A stretch of 64,000 bases of DNA from Phytomonospora endophytica. GTDB taxonomy: Bacteria > Actinomycetota > Actinomycetes > Mycobacteriales > Micromonosporaceae. Below are positions 17,528 through 27,546 of the stretch, piece after piece. The notes under the pieces were generated by a model. It was not told where the DNA came from, did not search any database, and saw nothing but the letters and a program-made list of their open reading frames with translations. Both the position numbers and the translations under genes were made by a program. The stretch lies in the NCBI RefSeq assembly GCF_014202425.1, contig NZ_JACHGT010000001.1, positions 351,160 through 415,159 of the forward strand. Reading direction: 5' to 3'. Numbering within the stretch: position 1 is the stretch's first letter; every line of letters starts with the position of its first letter.

Positions 17528-17566
17528 GTGCCGGGGACGCCGTCGCCTTCACGGCGTTCCCGGCAC
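17528..17566 (+). terminator. Terminator hairpin after the SCO5389-family gene
   Basis: A 16-bp stem (17528-17543 with 17551-17566, GTGCCGGG.../...CCCGGCAC, one G-T pair) with a 7-nt loop starts 24 bp after the stop. It ends 11 bp before the next ribosome site. Confidence 0.75.
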
Positions 17567-17586
17567 CCGAACCTCTTGGAGGGTGT

Positions 17587-18603
17587 GTGCGTCTCGGTCT
17601 GTTCCTCGCGGGGGCGAAGTTCCCGGGCGTCTCGGCGCGGGAGGCGCTCGACCGCACCGTCTCCTATGGACTGTCGGCGGAACGCGCCGGCCTCGACGGG
17701 GTGTGGCTGGCCGAGCACCACTTCATCTCCTACGGGGTGTGCCCCTCGGCGACGGTGGTGGCCGGGAACCTGCTCGGCCGCACCGAGCGCATCGCGGTGG
17801 GCACGGCGGCCTGCGTGCTGTCGAACCGCAACCCGGTGGCGCTGGGGGAGGAGGCGATCGCCCTGGACGTGCTGTCCGGCGGGCGTTTCCGGCTCGGCGT
17901 CGCCCGGGGCGGACCGTGGGTCGACCTGGAGGTCTTCGGGACCGGCGTCGAACGCTACGCCGAAGGCTTCGGCGAGACCCTTGACGTCTTGTGCGACTGG
18001 GTATCCGGCAAACCCCGGGTGGCCGCCGACGGGCGCTTCGTGAACTTCCGTGAGGTCGCGGTCGTGCCCCGGCCGCAAGCGGCGCTGCCGGTCTGGGTCG
18101 CGGCCACCTCGCCGTCCACCGTGGACCTCGCGGCCAAGCGGGGCCTGCCGCTGCTGCTCGGTGTCCACATAGGAGACTCGGGCAAGGCGGAGCTGCTGGA
18201 CCGCTACCGTGAGACCGCCGCGATGTACGGCCACGACGTCGACGCCGTCCCGCACGCCGCCGCGTATCTCTGCCACGTCGACGACACGCGTCAGGCCGCC
18301 GCCGACGCCCTGCGCGCGGCGATGCCCGGCTGGATAGGCGAGGGCGTCGCCGAGTACGTCCGCATCGACGGTTCGGCCGGGCCCGGACGCGACCCGGCCG
18401 CATACGTCGAGACCCTCATCGGCATGCACCCGGTCGGCCCGCCCGAGTACTGCGCGGAAGTGCTGCGCCGCTCGGCCGAGCGGACCGGGATCCGGCACGC
18501 ACTGCTGATGGTCGAGGGGGCCGGTGACCCGACGGCCACCGGCGCCACGATCGCGAGGCTCGGCGCCGAAGTGGCGCCGCTGCTCGCCGCCGGGCTCAGT
18601 TGA
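17587..18603 (+). CDS. LLM-class flavin-dependent oxidoreductase
   Basis: Luciferase-like monooxygenase fold enzyme (338 residues), FMN- or F420-dependent; substrate unknown. GTG 17587 has GGAGG 4 nt upstream. Family blocks are the first strand RLGLFLAG, AERAGLDGVWLAEHHF, RIAVGTAACVLSNRNPVALGEEA, LDVLSGGRFRLGVARGG, a YAEGFGETLDVL helix and PLPVWVAATSP-like RPQAALPVWVAATSPSTVDL. Its stop overlaps the convergent kinase gene by 8 bp, so the two transcripts are complementary at their ends. Confidence 0.92.
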   Translation: MRLGLFLAGAKFPGVSAREALDRTVSYGLSAERAGLDGVWLAEHHFISYGVCPSATVVAGNLLGRTERIAVGTAACVLSNRNPVALGEEAIALDVLSGGRFRLGVARGGPWVDLEVFGTGVERYAEGFGETLDVLCDWVSGKPRVAADGRFVNFREVAVVPRPQAALPVWVAATSPSTVDLAAKRGLPLLLGVHIGDSGKAELLDRYRETAAMYGHDVDAVPHAAAYLCHVDDTRQAAADALRAAMPGWIGEGVAEYVRIDGSAGPGRDPAAYVETLIGMHPVGPPEYCAEVLRRSAERTGIRHALLMVEGAGDPTATGATIARLGAEVAPLLAAGLS

Positions 18604-19507
18604 GCCTGGCGTCGGCGAACTGGTCGGCGACCAGCGCGTCGACGTACTTCTCGTCCATGCCGCGCGAGGTGAACCACGCGCCCACGTTGCGCACGTCCCG
18701 CTCCAGGAAGAAGCGGCCACGCGGGTTGGCGACCACGTCGATGATCTGCGGCATGTCGATGATGACCAGGCGGCCGCCGTCGACGATGATGTTGTACGCC
18801 GACAGGTCGCCGTGGGCGAAACCGTCCCGCGCCATGATGGTCATGTTGAACACGAGCTGATCCCACAGGTCGGCGAGCTCGACCGGTGTCGGCCGCAGGA
18901 TCTCCAGCCGCGGCGCGGCCGTGCGGTCCGTGCCGATGAACTCCATGATCACCTCGGTGCCGACGATCTGCACCGGATAAGGCACCGAAGCGCCCGCCTT
19001 GTGCATGCGGACCAGGGCGTTCCACTCCGTCGCGGCCCACTGCCCGGCCAGCATCTCCTGACCGACCTTGGTGCCCTTGTCCATCGCGCGCTGGTCACGC
19101 GACTTGCGGACCGTGCGGCCCTCGGTGTACTCCGAACTGCGGTTGAACATGCGGTGGTCGGCGTCCCGGTAGCGCTTGGCGGCCAGGAGGACCGACCGGT
19201 CGGTGTCGGGCACGACGCGTTCGATGAGGAACACGTCGGCCTCCTTGCCGGTCTTGAGGATGCCGTGCTCGATGTCGACGGCGCCGAGATCGGTGATCAG
19301 CCAGTCCGGCCACGGCCGCGGAGCCCGCTGCAGCGGCTCGGACTGGTCCCAGGTCGTCCAGCGGTCGCCGAACGGGGGAGCCTCGGGGTCGACGACCTCG
19401 ATCTCGAAGTCGTCGTTGAAACGTTCTGCCTGCTCGAAGAAGAAATCCTGGGCACCGGACTTACGGCCACGGGACTTCATGGGAACGAAAGAGTCGCGCT
19501 CGCGCAC
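18596..19507 (-). CDS. RIO-type serine/threonine protein kinase
   Basis: RIO-fold kinase (303 residues). GTG 19507 is chosen because AGGAG sits 8 nt upstream; the next in-frame ATG is at residue 10. It has a P-loop-like ILKTGKEADVFL, the ATP-anchoring LLAAKRYRDADHRMF, the catalytic loop GFAHGDLSAYNIIV (Asp and Asn) and the metal-binding Asp in VIIDMPQIIDV. The region before the kinase domain is acidic and basic in turn. Bacterial RIO kinases are rare relative to Hanks-type ones and substrates are unknown. No ribosome-biogenesis gene is adjacent. Confidence 0.9.
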   Translation of the reverse strand: MRERDSFVPMKSRGRKSGAQDFFFEQAERFNDDFEIEVVDPEAPPFGDRWTTWDQSEPLQRAPRPWPDWLITDLGAVDIEHGILKTGKEADVFLIERVVPDTDRSVLLAAKRYRDADHRMFNRSSEYTEGRTVRKSRDQRAMDKGTKVGQEMLAGQWAATEWNALVRMHKAGASVPYPVQIVGTEVIMEFIGTDRTAAPRLEILRPTPVELADLWDQLVFNMTIMARDGFAHGDLSAYNIIVDGGRLVIIDMPQIIDVVANPRGRFFLERDVRNVGAWFTSRGMDEKYVDALVADQFADARLN

Positions 19508-19785
19508 TGGTGGTTCTCCTTGTGGAAGTTCGCAAAGGTCACCGGCGACAGCGAAAGGCCTGGTCAGAGCCGGTGGGGTGGAGGGAAGGACTGCTCGCCT
19601 AGCGAGCGTCGCCCTCGCCGAGGAGGGCGGTCGAGACATGCGGCATGGGCCGCGCAGCGGCAGTCATCGTCGGCGCCTCCTCTCTCACTCACGCGGACCC
19701 GTTCGGGTCGGCACCGTTGTAACTCCGGGCGAGACGTTAACCGATGATCCAGTCGGTGCGCAAGGGGTTTTTCTGTGCCGGTTTT

Positions 19786-19826
19786 GCGGCGCCGAACGAA
19801 ACCGCCTTAAAGGTAGGGGATCGGGC
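19786..19826 (+). repeat. Dispersed intergenic repeat, copy 1
   Basis: Shares CGAACGAAACCGCC followed by AGGTAGGGGATCGGGC with copies at 25486-25527 (opposite strand) and 27506-27546. The first half can fold as a short GC hairpin. It lies between the divergent RIO-kinase and response-regulator genes; 19508-19785 otherwise shows no gene. Confidence 0.8.
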
Positions 19827-19837
19827 GGGGGCCGTGA

Positions 19838-19880
19838 TCTCCACGAAATCTCCACAACTGCCGGTCACCGTCTCCACAAA
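19838..19880 (+). promoter_or_regulatory. 11-bp-phased direct repeats, likely OmpR-type operator
   Basis: TCTCCACGAA (19838), TCTCCACAAC (19849) and TCTCCACAAA (19871) start 11 and 22 bp apart, on one face of the helix, ending 7 bp before a TACGCT -10 box (19888-19893). OmpR-family regulators bind such repeats, so autoregulation of the downstream pair is likely. Confidence 0.55.
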
Positions 19881-19899
19881 CACGTCCTACGCTGGCCCC

Positions 19900-20588
<689 letters not shown>

Positions 20589-20592
<4 letters not shown>

Positions 20593-21755
20593 CCGGCCAC
20601 AGCGTCGAACAGTCACCGCCGCGGAGGGGACGGCGGTGGCTGCCCGACTACCTCGACAGCCCGCGCGCACGCGCCAGCGACGGCGGCCCCGTCACCAAGA
20701 TGTGGATCTGGCTCGGCGACGTCGCGCCCCGGCCACTCGACCGCGTCCGCTCGGTGAAGATCAAGTTCACCATCCTGCTGGTCGGATCCGGCACCTTCGG
20801 GCTCCTCGTCTTCTGGTCCCTGCTCGGGTTCCTGCCCTGGGACATGGCCATCATCGCCATCCTCGGCGCCGTGTTCGTCTCCCGCGTCCTCGCCCACGGC
20901 ATGACCTCGCCCCTGCGCGAGATGACCGCCGGAGTCCGCAAGATGGCCCGCGGTGACTACGACGTCCGCGTCCGCGCCACCGCCCAGGACGAGGTCGGCG
21001 TCCTCGCCGAGGCCTTCAACCAGATGGCCGGCGAACTCGCCGCCGTCGACCGCCAGCGCCGCGAACTCATCGCCAACGTCTCCCACGAACTGCGCACCCC
21101 CATCACCGCCCTCCAAGCGGTACTGGAGAACGTCGTCGACGGAGTGTCCACAGCGGACGAACAAACCCTCCGGACGGCACTGGCGCAGACCGAGCGGCTC
21201 AGCCGCCTCGTCGGCGAACTCCTCGACGTGTCCCGCCTCGACGCCGGCGTGGTCCCCCTGCGCCGCAAGGCCTTCGAGGTTCTGCCCCTCCTACGGCGAG
21301 CCGCCGCCGAACAATCCCTCAGCGGCCGCGACGTCACCGTCCACGTCGACGCACCCGCCGGACTCACCGCCGAAGCCGACCCGGCCAGACTCCACCAGGT
21401 CGTCGCCAACCTCCTCGACAACGCCGTCCGCCACAGCCCCACCGGCGCTACCGTCACCGTCACCGCCGGACGCGACACCGACGGCGCCGTCCTCATCGAC
21501 GTCGCCGACCAGGGCCCCGGCATCCCCCTCGCCGAACGCCAGCGGGTCTTCGAACGCTTCACCCGAGGCGACAACGCCGCCCGCTTCGACCGCCGCGACG
21601 GCGGCACCGGCCTCGGTCTGGCCATCTCCCGCTGGATCGCCGAACTCCACGGCGGCCAGATCGCCGTCCTCGACTCCGCCCACGGCTGCCTCATCAGAGT
21701 CAGGCTGCCCGACCCGCACCTCCCCACCGAACACGGGCCACCCGAACGGGACTGA
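20589..21755 (+). CDS. Sensor histidine kinase, short-loop membrane sensor
   Basis: Partner kinase (388 residues) of the preceding regulator, coupled by GTGA. After a 55-residue cytoplasmic lead, two membrane helices (about 59-79 and 85-101) are joined by only a few residues, so there is no extracellular sensor domain; such kinases usually sense within the membrane or through a partner. HAMP follows (about 100-155), then phospho-acceptor H166 in ANVSHELRTPIT, the N box NLLDNAVRHSP, G1 DQGPGIP and G2 GGTGLGLAI. The membrane protein gene 149 bp downstream may be part of the sensing unit. Confidence 0.95.
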
Positions 21756-21904
21756 ACGGCCCTACCGATCACGACACCGCACAACGCACCGTGATGGTGA
21801 TGCCCCATGCCCACCGCACCCGAACACCGACAGCCGACCACTCCCGAGACGGGCCGGCCGCCGCGCCGTGCCCGTGCGCGCCGGCACCCGGAAAGGCAGC
21901 TCAC

Positions 21905-23449
21905 ATGACCACCCCGCAGATCCCGCCCCACGCCGAACCCGGATCCGCGCCCTGGCACGGAACCGCACCGGAACTACGCGGGAAGATCCCGATGGCGACC
22001 GTCCCCTACGTCCAGATCCTGCCGCAGCCCCCGGACCCGGTCACCGCCTTCTTCCGGCGCCTCCTGCCCACCGCGACCACCGCCGCACCCCGCTGGGCCC
22101 TCGCCGCGCTCGCCGCGACGGCACTCCTGGCGGCCTTCGCGTTCACCTCTGGAGACCCGGGCGTCGGAATCACCCTCACCGGCATCGGCCTCCTCGCCGC
22201 CACCCTCCCGCTCGCGCGCCGGGACCAGCCGGTCACCCGAGCCGTCGGCGCCGTCATCGCCGTCGCGCTGTTCCTCGTACCGTCCCTGCGCGACAACGAG
22301 GCCCTCGTCGCGATCTGCGTCCTCATCGGCTTCGGCGCCATCGCCGCCACCCTCGCCCCGCCCATCCGCTTCGCCGGGTTCCTCTACGGCCCGTTCCTCG
22401 CCGCCGTCCTGTGGCTACCGGGCCTGAGCTGGGCCAGACGCGGCATCGCCGACCTACCCGGACGCCGCTCGGCGATGCTCATCCTGCGCACCGCCGTCAT
22501 CGCGACCGTCGTCGTGGTCGTCTTCGGCGCCCTCTTCGCCTCGGCCGACCCCGCCTTCGCCGAACTCGTCGAGACGATCACCCCGACCATGTCACCCGGC
22601 CTGGCCATCGGCCGCACCATCCTCTTCCTGTTCTTCCTCACCGGCGGCTTCGCCTACGCCCACCTCGCCGTCCGCCCCGCCCGCCTCGACCTCATCGGCG
22701 CCCGCCCCGCCCGGAAGGTCCGGCTCTGGGAATGGGCCGTCCCGCTGACCCTCCTCAACGCCCTCTTCGCGGCCTTCGTCGCGGTCCAGGCCGTCGCCTT
22801 CTTCGGTGGCGCCGCATACGTCGCCCGCACCACCGGCCTCACCTACGCCGAATACGCCCGCCGCGGCTTCTGGCAACTCTGCTGGGTCACCGTGCTCACC
22901 CTGGCCGTCATCGCCGTCGCCGCCCGCAAGGCACCACGCGCCCAGAAGGCCGAACGCCTCATCCTGCGCGTCCTGCTCGGCGCCCTCTGCGCGCTGTCCC
23001 TCGTGGTCGTCGCCTCCGCGCTGCACCGCATGTCCCTCTACGAGGACATGTACGGACTCACCCGCCTGCGCGTCTGGATCTTCACCGTCGAACTCTGGCT
23101 CGGCCTGGTCTTCCTGCTCGTCATGGTCGCCGGCATCCGCCTCCGCGCCCGCTGGCTGCCCCGGACCGTCGCCGCCACCGGAGCCGTCGCGCTCATCGCG
23201 CTCGCCGTGCTCAACCCCGACGGGCTCATCGCACAACGCAACGCCGACCACTACGCCAAGACCGGCAAGCTCGACATCGAATACCTCACGTCGCTCTCGA
23301 CCGATGTCGTGCCCGGCCTCGACGGCCTGCCCGCCTTCCAGCGCGCCGACGTGCTCGACGGTTTGGCCTGCTTCGACGACCAGGACGACCTGCTCGCCTG
23401 GAACCTCAGCCGCTCACTGGCCGCCGACGCGCGGCCCGGGCACTGCTAG
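21905..23449 (+). CDS. Polytopic membrane protein, DUF4153/DUF4173 type
   Basis: The 514-residue product has about ten hydrophobic segments and a soluble C-terminal tail of about 70 residues. The pattern (LLLPTATTAAPRW lead, paired TM helices, YGLTRLRVWIFTVELWLG, NPDGLIAQRNADHY, YLTSLSTDVVPGLDGLP near the end) is that of the DUF4173-like group. Members often follow a two-component pair in Actinobacteria. ATG 21905 with a weak GGAAAGG. The stop TAG lies on the palindrome CTAG (23446-23449), which also supplies the stop of the convergent gene. Confidence 0.85.
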   Translation: MTTPQIPPHAEPGSAPWHGTAPELRGKIPMATVPYVQILPQPPDPVTAFFRRLLPTATTAAPRWALAALAATALLAAFAFTSGDPGVGITLTGIGLLAATLPLARRDQPVTRAVGAVIAVALFLVPSLRDNEALVAICVLIGFGAIAATLAPPIRFAGFLYGPFLAAVLWLPGLSWARRGIADLPGRRSAMLILRTAVIATVVVVVFGALFASADPAFAELVETITPTMSPGLAIGRTILFLFFLTGGFAYAHLAVRPARLDLIGARPARKVRLWEWAVPLTLLNALFAAFVAVQAVAFFGGAAYVARTTGLTYAEYARRGFWQLCWVTVLTLAVIAVAARKAPRAQKAERLILRVLLGALCALSLVVVASALHRMSLYEDMYGLTRLRVWIFTVELWLGLVFLLVMVAGIRLRARWLPRTVAATGAVALIALAVLNPDGLIAQRNADHYAKTGKLDIEYLTSLSTDVVPGLDGLPAFQRADVLDGLACFDDQDDLLAWNLSRSLAADARPGHC

Positions 23450-24346
23450 GCGAGGTCGGACGGGTCGGTGTTGGCTCCGCACAGGACCACGGCGACCCGT
23501 TCGTCCTCCTCTGGCGTGTAGGCGCCCGACAGGAGCGCGGCCAGCGCGCACGCCGCGCCGTGCTCGACGACGAAGCGGTGTTCCCGCCACAGCCACCGCC
23601 GGGCCTCGACGATCGCGTCGTCGGGCACGAGAACACTGTGGACGCTCGTGCGTGAGGCCACCTCGAAGGCGATGTCGCCGATCCGGCGCGCCCCCAGGGA
23701 GTCCACCGCGACACCTGTGACCTGGACGTCGACGGGCTCGCCGGCGTCGAGGGCCTTGTGCAGCGTCGGGCAGCCCACCGGTTCGACCGCGACGACCCGC
23801 GCGTCGGCCGCCGCCGCGATCCCGGCCATCAGCCCGCCGCCCCCGACCGAGACAATGATGGTGTCCACATCGGACACCTGGTCCTCCAGTTCGAGGGCGA
23901 CCGTGCCCTGCCCGGCGACGACGTCGGCCTGGTCGTAGGGGTGCACGAACAGCGAACCGCCTTCGGCGGCGAACTTCGTGGCCGACTCGTAGGCGTCGGC
24001 GTATTCCCGGCCGACCTGGACGACGGTCGCGCCCAGGTCGTGGAGTTTCGCGACCTTGACGGCGGGCGCGGTCTGCGGCACGTAGACCGTCGCGGGGATG
24101 TCGAGGCTCCGAGCCGCGTGCGCGACCGCGAGGCCGGCGTTGCCGCCCGATGCCGGGGCCGCCGTCGAATTCGCCGCTCTCGTAGGCGGCGAGGATGCGG
24201 TTGAACGCACCACGGGCCTTGAAGGAGCCGGTGTGCTGGGTGAACTCCAGCTTGAGCCAGGCCGCCGACGCGCGCATGACCGGTGTGCGGCGGACCCGGC
24301 CGAGGAGGCGCTCCTGGGCGGACTCGACGTGCTGTCGTGTGAGCAT
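23446..24346 (-). pseudogene. Threonine/serine dehydratase-like PLP enzyme, frameshifted
   Basis: A type II PLP-fold dehydratase (IlvA-like) split over two frames. The N-terminal part (ATG 24346, 7 nt after a TACATT box) gives LGRVRRTPVMRASAAWLKLE and the Schiff-base Lys in TGSFKARGAFNRIL. After EFDGG the family sequence continues only in another frame: ASGGNAGLAVAHAA, VPQTAPAVKVAKL, VHPYDQADVVAGQGT, VSVGGGGLMAGIAAAA, then HGAACALAALLSGAY and CGANTD. The break lies in the GC run at about 24150-24164, and total length (901 nt) is not a multiple of three. It could be genuine inactivation or a one-base sequencing error; both halves otherwise look unmutated. Confidence 0.85.
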
Positions 24347-24388
24347 GGAGCGAATGTAGCCGGACCGGTGCGAACCGCTCATCCGCGC

Positions 24389-25399
24389 TCACCTGCGCTC
24401 GGCGAGCCAGGCGTCTTCGGCGTCGTAGTCGAACATGTCGGCGCCGCCGAGCAGTTTCGTTCCGGGCAGGACTTCGCGCCAGTCGCGGCCGGCGGTGACC
24501 TCGGTGAGCCACGCGATGGTGTCGGGGAGGGCTCCGGCGTAGTCGGTGACGGGTTCGTAGCCGAGTTCGCGTGCGGCTTTGCCCATGTCCATGACGAAGG
24601 AGCCGGGGAGGCTCCAGGGGCTGTCGCCGATGTTGCCGATCGGGGGGCCGTCGAGGTGGATCTCTTCGGGCAGGTGGTTCATGGCGGCACCGATGGCGGT
24701 GCCGATTTCGGCGGCGGTCGGCGGGGTGGGGTCGCCGGCGTTGAGGACGCGGCTGCCGGGGCGGTGGGCGGCGAGGCGGATGAGTTCGGCGAGGTTGACG
24801 GCGGCGACGGGGTGGAAGACGGCGTCGGGGTGGGCGAGGATGCGGACGGGGCGGCGGTCGAGGGCGCGTTTGACGAAGTACCACTCGCGGGGGATGGCGG
24901 AGTTGCGGCCGTGGATGGTGCCGGCGCGCAGGAGGGTGGTGGGGAGTTCGGAGCCGGCGGCGAGGAGTTCGTTTTCGAGGGCGACCTTGTCGGGGCCGTA
25001 GCCGCCGAGGGTGGGGTCGCTGGTGGGCTGGGTTTCGGGGATGGCGGCGGGGAAGAGGGGGTCGTCGCCGAGGGCGTTGCCGTCGGTGTCGGTGTAGACG
25101 GCGCCGGTGGAGATGACGACGGCGGAGCCGACGCGTCCGGCGAAGGCGCGGAGTTCGCGGCCGTGTGCGGCGGTGAAGGCGATGGTGTCGACGAGGACGT
25201 CGTAGCCGGTGCCGACGGCGGCGTCGAGGGCGGCGGGGTCGGAGCGGTCGACGGTGATGGGGCGGGCGCCGTCGGGGATGGTGTTGGCGCTGCGGCCGCG
25301 GGAGGCGGCGGTGACGTCCCAGCCGTCGGCGAGGAGGGCGGTGATGGCGGCGTGGCCGATCTGGCCGGTCGCGCCGAGCACGAAGGCGGTTCGGGTCAT
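24389..25399 (-). CDS. NAD(P)-dependent epimerase/dehydratase (extended SDR)
   Basis: The 336-residue Rossmann protein has FVLGATGQIGHAAI (GxxGxxG type) at the N-terminus, VLVDTIAFT, VVISTGAVY, a YGPDKVALENELL active-site region (YxxxK) and RAGTIHGRNS. Substrate unknown. ATG 25399 lies after TAGCGT with no ribosome site, so leaderless initiation is likely. It reads away from dispersed repeat copy 2. Its sequence shows more G-ending codons than neighbours. Confidence 0.9.
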   Translation of the reverse strand: MTRTAFVLGATGQIGHAAITALLADGWDVTAASRGRSANTIPDGARPITVDRSDPAALDAAVGTGYDVLVDTIAFTAAHGRELRAFAGRVGSAVVISTGAVYTDTDGNALGDDPLFPAAIPETQPTSDPTLGGYGPDKVALENELLAAGSELPTTLLRAGTIHGRNSAIPREWYFVKRALDRRPVRILAHPDAVFHPVAAVNLAELIRLAAHRPGSRVLNAGDPTPPTAAEIGTAIGAAMNHLPEEIHLDGPPIGNIGDSPWSLPGSFVMDMGKAARELGYEPVTDYAGALPDTIAWLTEVTAGRDWREVLPGTKLLGGADMFDYDAEDAWLAERR

Positions 25400-25485
25400 G
25401 GGTGCGACGCTACGGGCGTGGCGGGCGGAGTGGGGAAACGTTCGCTGCGGGCGGAGGCGTCCGGGGTACGGGGAGGGGCACTCCG

Positions 25486-25527
25486 AGCCCGATCCCCTGC
25501 CTCTCAGGCGGTTTCGTTCGCACCGCC
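25486..25527 (-). repeat. Dispersed intergenic repeat, copy 2
   Basis: On the minus strand: GGCGGTGCGAACGAAACCGCC, read in two parts (GGCGGTGCG, AACGAAACCGCC), then TGAGAGGCAGGGGATCGGGC. GGCGGT and ACCGCC form a stem. It lies 87 bp upstream of the epimerase start in the sense direction. Just beyond are two CCGAAAGAGCCAGAGCGCCG repeats (about 25527-25566). Confidence 0.8.
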
Positions 25528-25588
25528 CGAAAGAGCCAGAGCGCCGTCCGAAAGAGCCAGAGCGCCGCCCGAACAAACCCAGCCCCCG

Positions 25589-25828
25589 TCAGTGCAGTCT
25601 CGTCCCCCAGGTCCAGCCGTATCCCCTGCAGTGTTTGCAGAGTCCGAGGACGGGGACGGAGCCGACTTCGCCGGGTTCGAGGTCGATGGCGCGGAGGGGG
25701 CCGACGGCCATGTATTCGCGCCAGGTGCGGCCTGTTCCCTGGCAGCCGAGGCATGAGCTGGGTGCGGCGCCGTTGGGCGGGTCGGCGGGGTCGTGGCCTG
25801 GGTAGGCCGTGTAGTCGTCTGCGGACAC
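25589..25828 (-). CDS. Small protein with two CxxCxGxG zinc-finger motifs
   Basis: The 79-residue product starts at GTG 25828, 9 bp after the mutM stop, so it is probably co-transcribed with mutM. CLGCQGTG (26-33) and CKHCRGYG (about 64-71) are the CxxCxGxG pairs used by DnaJ-type zinc fingers, here with one pair at each end of a 30-residue spacer. No J domain. Function unknown; it could be a small adaptor that binds zinc. Confidence 0.7.
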   Translation of the reverse strand: MSADDYTAYPGHDPADPPNGAAPSSCLGCQGTGRTWREYMAVGPLRAIDLEPGEVGSVPVLGLCKHCRGYGWTWGTRLH

Positions 25829-25837
25829 TGTCGCAGC

Positions 25838-26683
25838 TTAGCTGGCGGGTCGGCGTTGGCAGCGGGGGCAGAAATAGGAGGAGCGGTTCATGAACGCTTC
25901 GCGGGCGATGGGGGTGCCGCAGCGTCCGCATGGTTCGTCGGCGCGTCCGTAGGCGTTGAGGGAGCGGTCGAAGTAGCCGGATTGTCCGTTGACGTTGACG
26001 TAGAGGGCGTCGAAGCTCGTGCCGCCTGCTTTGAGGGCTTCGGCGAGGACGTCGCGGACGTGACCGAGGAGGGCGCGGACGGGTGGCCGGGTGAGTTTGT
26101 GGGTGGCGCGGCGCCCGTGGAGCCGGGCGCGCCAGAGGGCTTCGTCGGCGTAGATGTTGCCGATGCCGGAGATGAGCGTCTGGTCGAGGAGGGCGCGTTT
26201 GACTTCGGTATGTTTCCTGCGGAGCGCGGCGACGAAGGCCTCATCGTCGAAGTCGGGGTCGACGGGGTCGCGGGCGATGTGCGCGATCTCGGGTGGGAGT
26301 TCGGCGCCGTCGCGGGAGAGGGACAGTCCGCCGAAGGTGCGCTGGTCGACGAAGCGGAGCTGCCGGCCGCCGTCGGTGAAGTCGACGCGGACGTGGAGGT
26401 GTTTCTCGGCGGGCGCGTCGGGGGGTTGCACGAGCATCTGCCCCGACATGCCGAGGTGGCAGAGGATCGCGTCGCCGGAGTCGAGGGGCAGCCACAGGTA
26501 CTTGCCGCGGCGCCGCGCACCGGTGACGGTGCGGCCGACGAGGGCGTCGGTGAAGTCGTCGGCTCCCGCGAGGTGGCGCCGGACGGCACGCGGATGCGCG
26601 ACGTTCACTTCGCCGATCGTGCGGCCGACGACCCAGCGGGCGAGGCCTTCGCGCACGGTTTCGACTTCGGGAAGTTCGGGCAT
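25838..26683 (-). CDS. mutM: Formamidopyrimidine-DNA glycosylase
   Basis: Base-excision repair enzyme removing 8-oxoguanine and formamidopyrimidines (281 residues). The catalytic N-terminus [14 protein letters not shown] gives Pro2 and Glu3; Lys61 in RRRGKYL, HLGMSGQ, and [20 protein letters not shown] (helix-two-turn-helix) follow. The C-terminal zinc finger has four Cys in CGRCG and FCPRCQ. mutM near smc is the conserved actinobacterial order, though here four other genes separate them. Confidence 0.97.
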   Translation of the reverse strand: MPELPEVETVREGLARWVVGRTIGEVNVAHPRAVRRHLAGADDFTDALVGRTVTGARRRGKYLWLPLDSGDAILCHLGMSGQMLVQPPDAPAEKHLHVRVDFTDGGRQLRFVDQRTFGGLSLSRDGAELPPEIAHIARDPVDPDFDDEAFVAALRRKHTEVKRALLDQTLISGIGNIYADEALWRARLHGRRATHKLTRPPVRALLGHVRDVLAEALKAGGTSFDALYVNVNGQSGYFDRSLNAYGRADEPCGRCGTPIAREAFMNRSSYFCPRCQRRPAS

Positions 26684-26690
26684 GCCCGGA

Positions 26691-27341
26691 CTATACGACG
26701 GTTAAGACTTCGGCCTCGTCGCGCCGCAGGGAGACCAGGCCGTGGCCGAGGGAGAACGCGACCGCCGCGAGCCGCGAGTGCACGTTGAGTTTGCCGAGGA
26801 CGTTCTGGACGTGGGAACGGACCGTCGTGATCGACACGCCCATGTCGCCCGCCATCGCGCGGGTGTCCTCACCGCGCACGATCCGCCGCAGTACTTCGCC
26901 CTCACGAGGGGTGAGATAAGCCGCGAGCCGGTGCGCCGTCGCGTCGTCCATCTCCTGATCGGGACGCAACGCCGCCCGCAACAGCATCGGATCGTAGTGA
27001 GTGCGGCCCGCGCCGACCTCCTCGATGGCGCGCACCACCGAATCCAGCCGGCGCATCGTCGAAGCCGCACCCACCGCCCTCGCCGCGACGAGATCACGCA
27101 CCACCCGCGCGTCACCCCGGCCCGTCAACACGAAAATGCGGACCTCGGGGAACAACGCCGCCGCCTCCCGGGCCCGCACGGCCGCACCCAGTTCAAGGAC
27201 ACAGACCTGCGGCGAACCCGAACCCATGGCCCGGGGAAGCCCACTGTCGGGGACCGTCACGACACGATGGCCACGATTGGCGAGAACCGAGGCGAGCGCG
27301 TCGCCATAAGCGCGTTGGGCATCACACACAACGAGATCCAT
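26691..27341 (-). CDS. LuxR/NarL-type regulator with an atypical receiver domain
   Basis: DNA-binding regulator (216 residues); ATG 27341 has GGAGG upstream. The C-terminal HTH (about 150-210) is clear: [38 protein letters not shown]. The N-terminal domain has a receiver fold ([30 protein letters not shown]) but where the phospho-accepting Asp should be the sequence reads VCVLELG, with Glu. The acidic pair is reduced to one Asp and the Lys is not evident. It may act without phosphorylation. No kinase gene is adjacent. Confidence 0.9.
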   Translation of the reverse strand: MDLVVCDAQRAYGDALASVLANRGHRVVTVPDSGLPRAMGSGSPQVCVLELGAAVRAREAAALFPEVRIFVLTGRGDARVVRDLVAARAVGAASTMRRLDSVVRAIEEVGAGRTHYDPMLLRAALRPDQEMDDATAHRLAAYLTPREGEVLRRIVRGEDTRAMAGDMGVSITTVRSHVQNVLGKLNVHSRLAAVAFSLGHGLVSLRRDEAEVLTVV

Positions 27342-27505
27342 TGCGCCTCCAGGGGGGAACCGGGCGGCGGGTACGCTCACCGGCCGCCGACACATCGTCA
27401 CTGATGGGTGACGGAAAGGGGAGGTATAAGTCGGATCTGTGACAGTTCCCGGTCAAAGGGTGAGGGATGCGGGCGAAATGTACACAGTGGACAGTGCCGG
27501 TTTGG

Positions 27506-27546
27506 ACGGCGCGAACGAAGCCGCCTGAGAGGTAGGGGATCGGGCT
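27506..27546 (+). repeat. Dispersed intergenic repeat, copy 3
   Basis: GACGGCGCGAACGAAGCCGCC (in parts: GACGGCGCG, AACGAAGCCGCC), then TGAGAGGTAGGGGATCGGGC. TGCCGGTTT just upstream is shared with copy 1. The surrounding gap 27342-27797 (456 bp) holds no gene; 27550-27770 is GC-rich with nothing recognisable. Confidence 0.8.

Noticed and set aside
19786-19826. Dispersed repeat as a known riboswitch
   Set aside because: It lacks the diagnostic loops of TPP, cobalamin, glycine or c-di-AMP switches, and one copy reads toward a convergent gene end.
24150-24164. Programmed frameshift in the dehydratase gene
   Set aside because: No slippery heptamer with a stimulatory structure at a conserved place, and no reason for two products in this family; mutation or sequencing slip is simpler.
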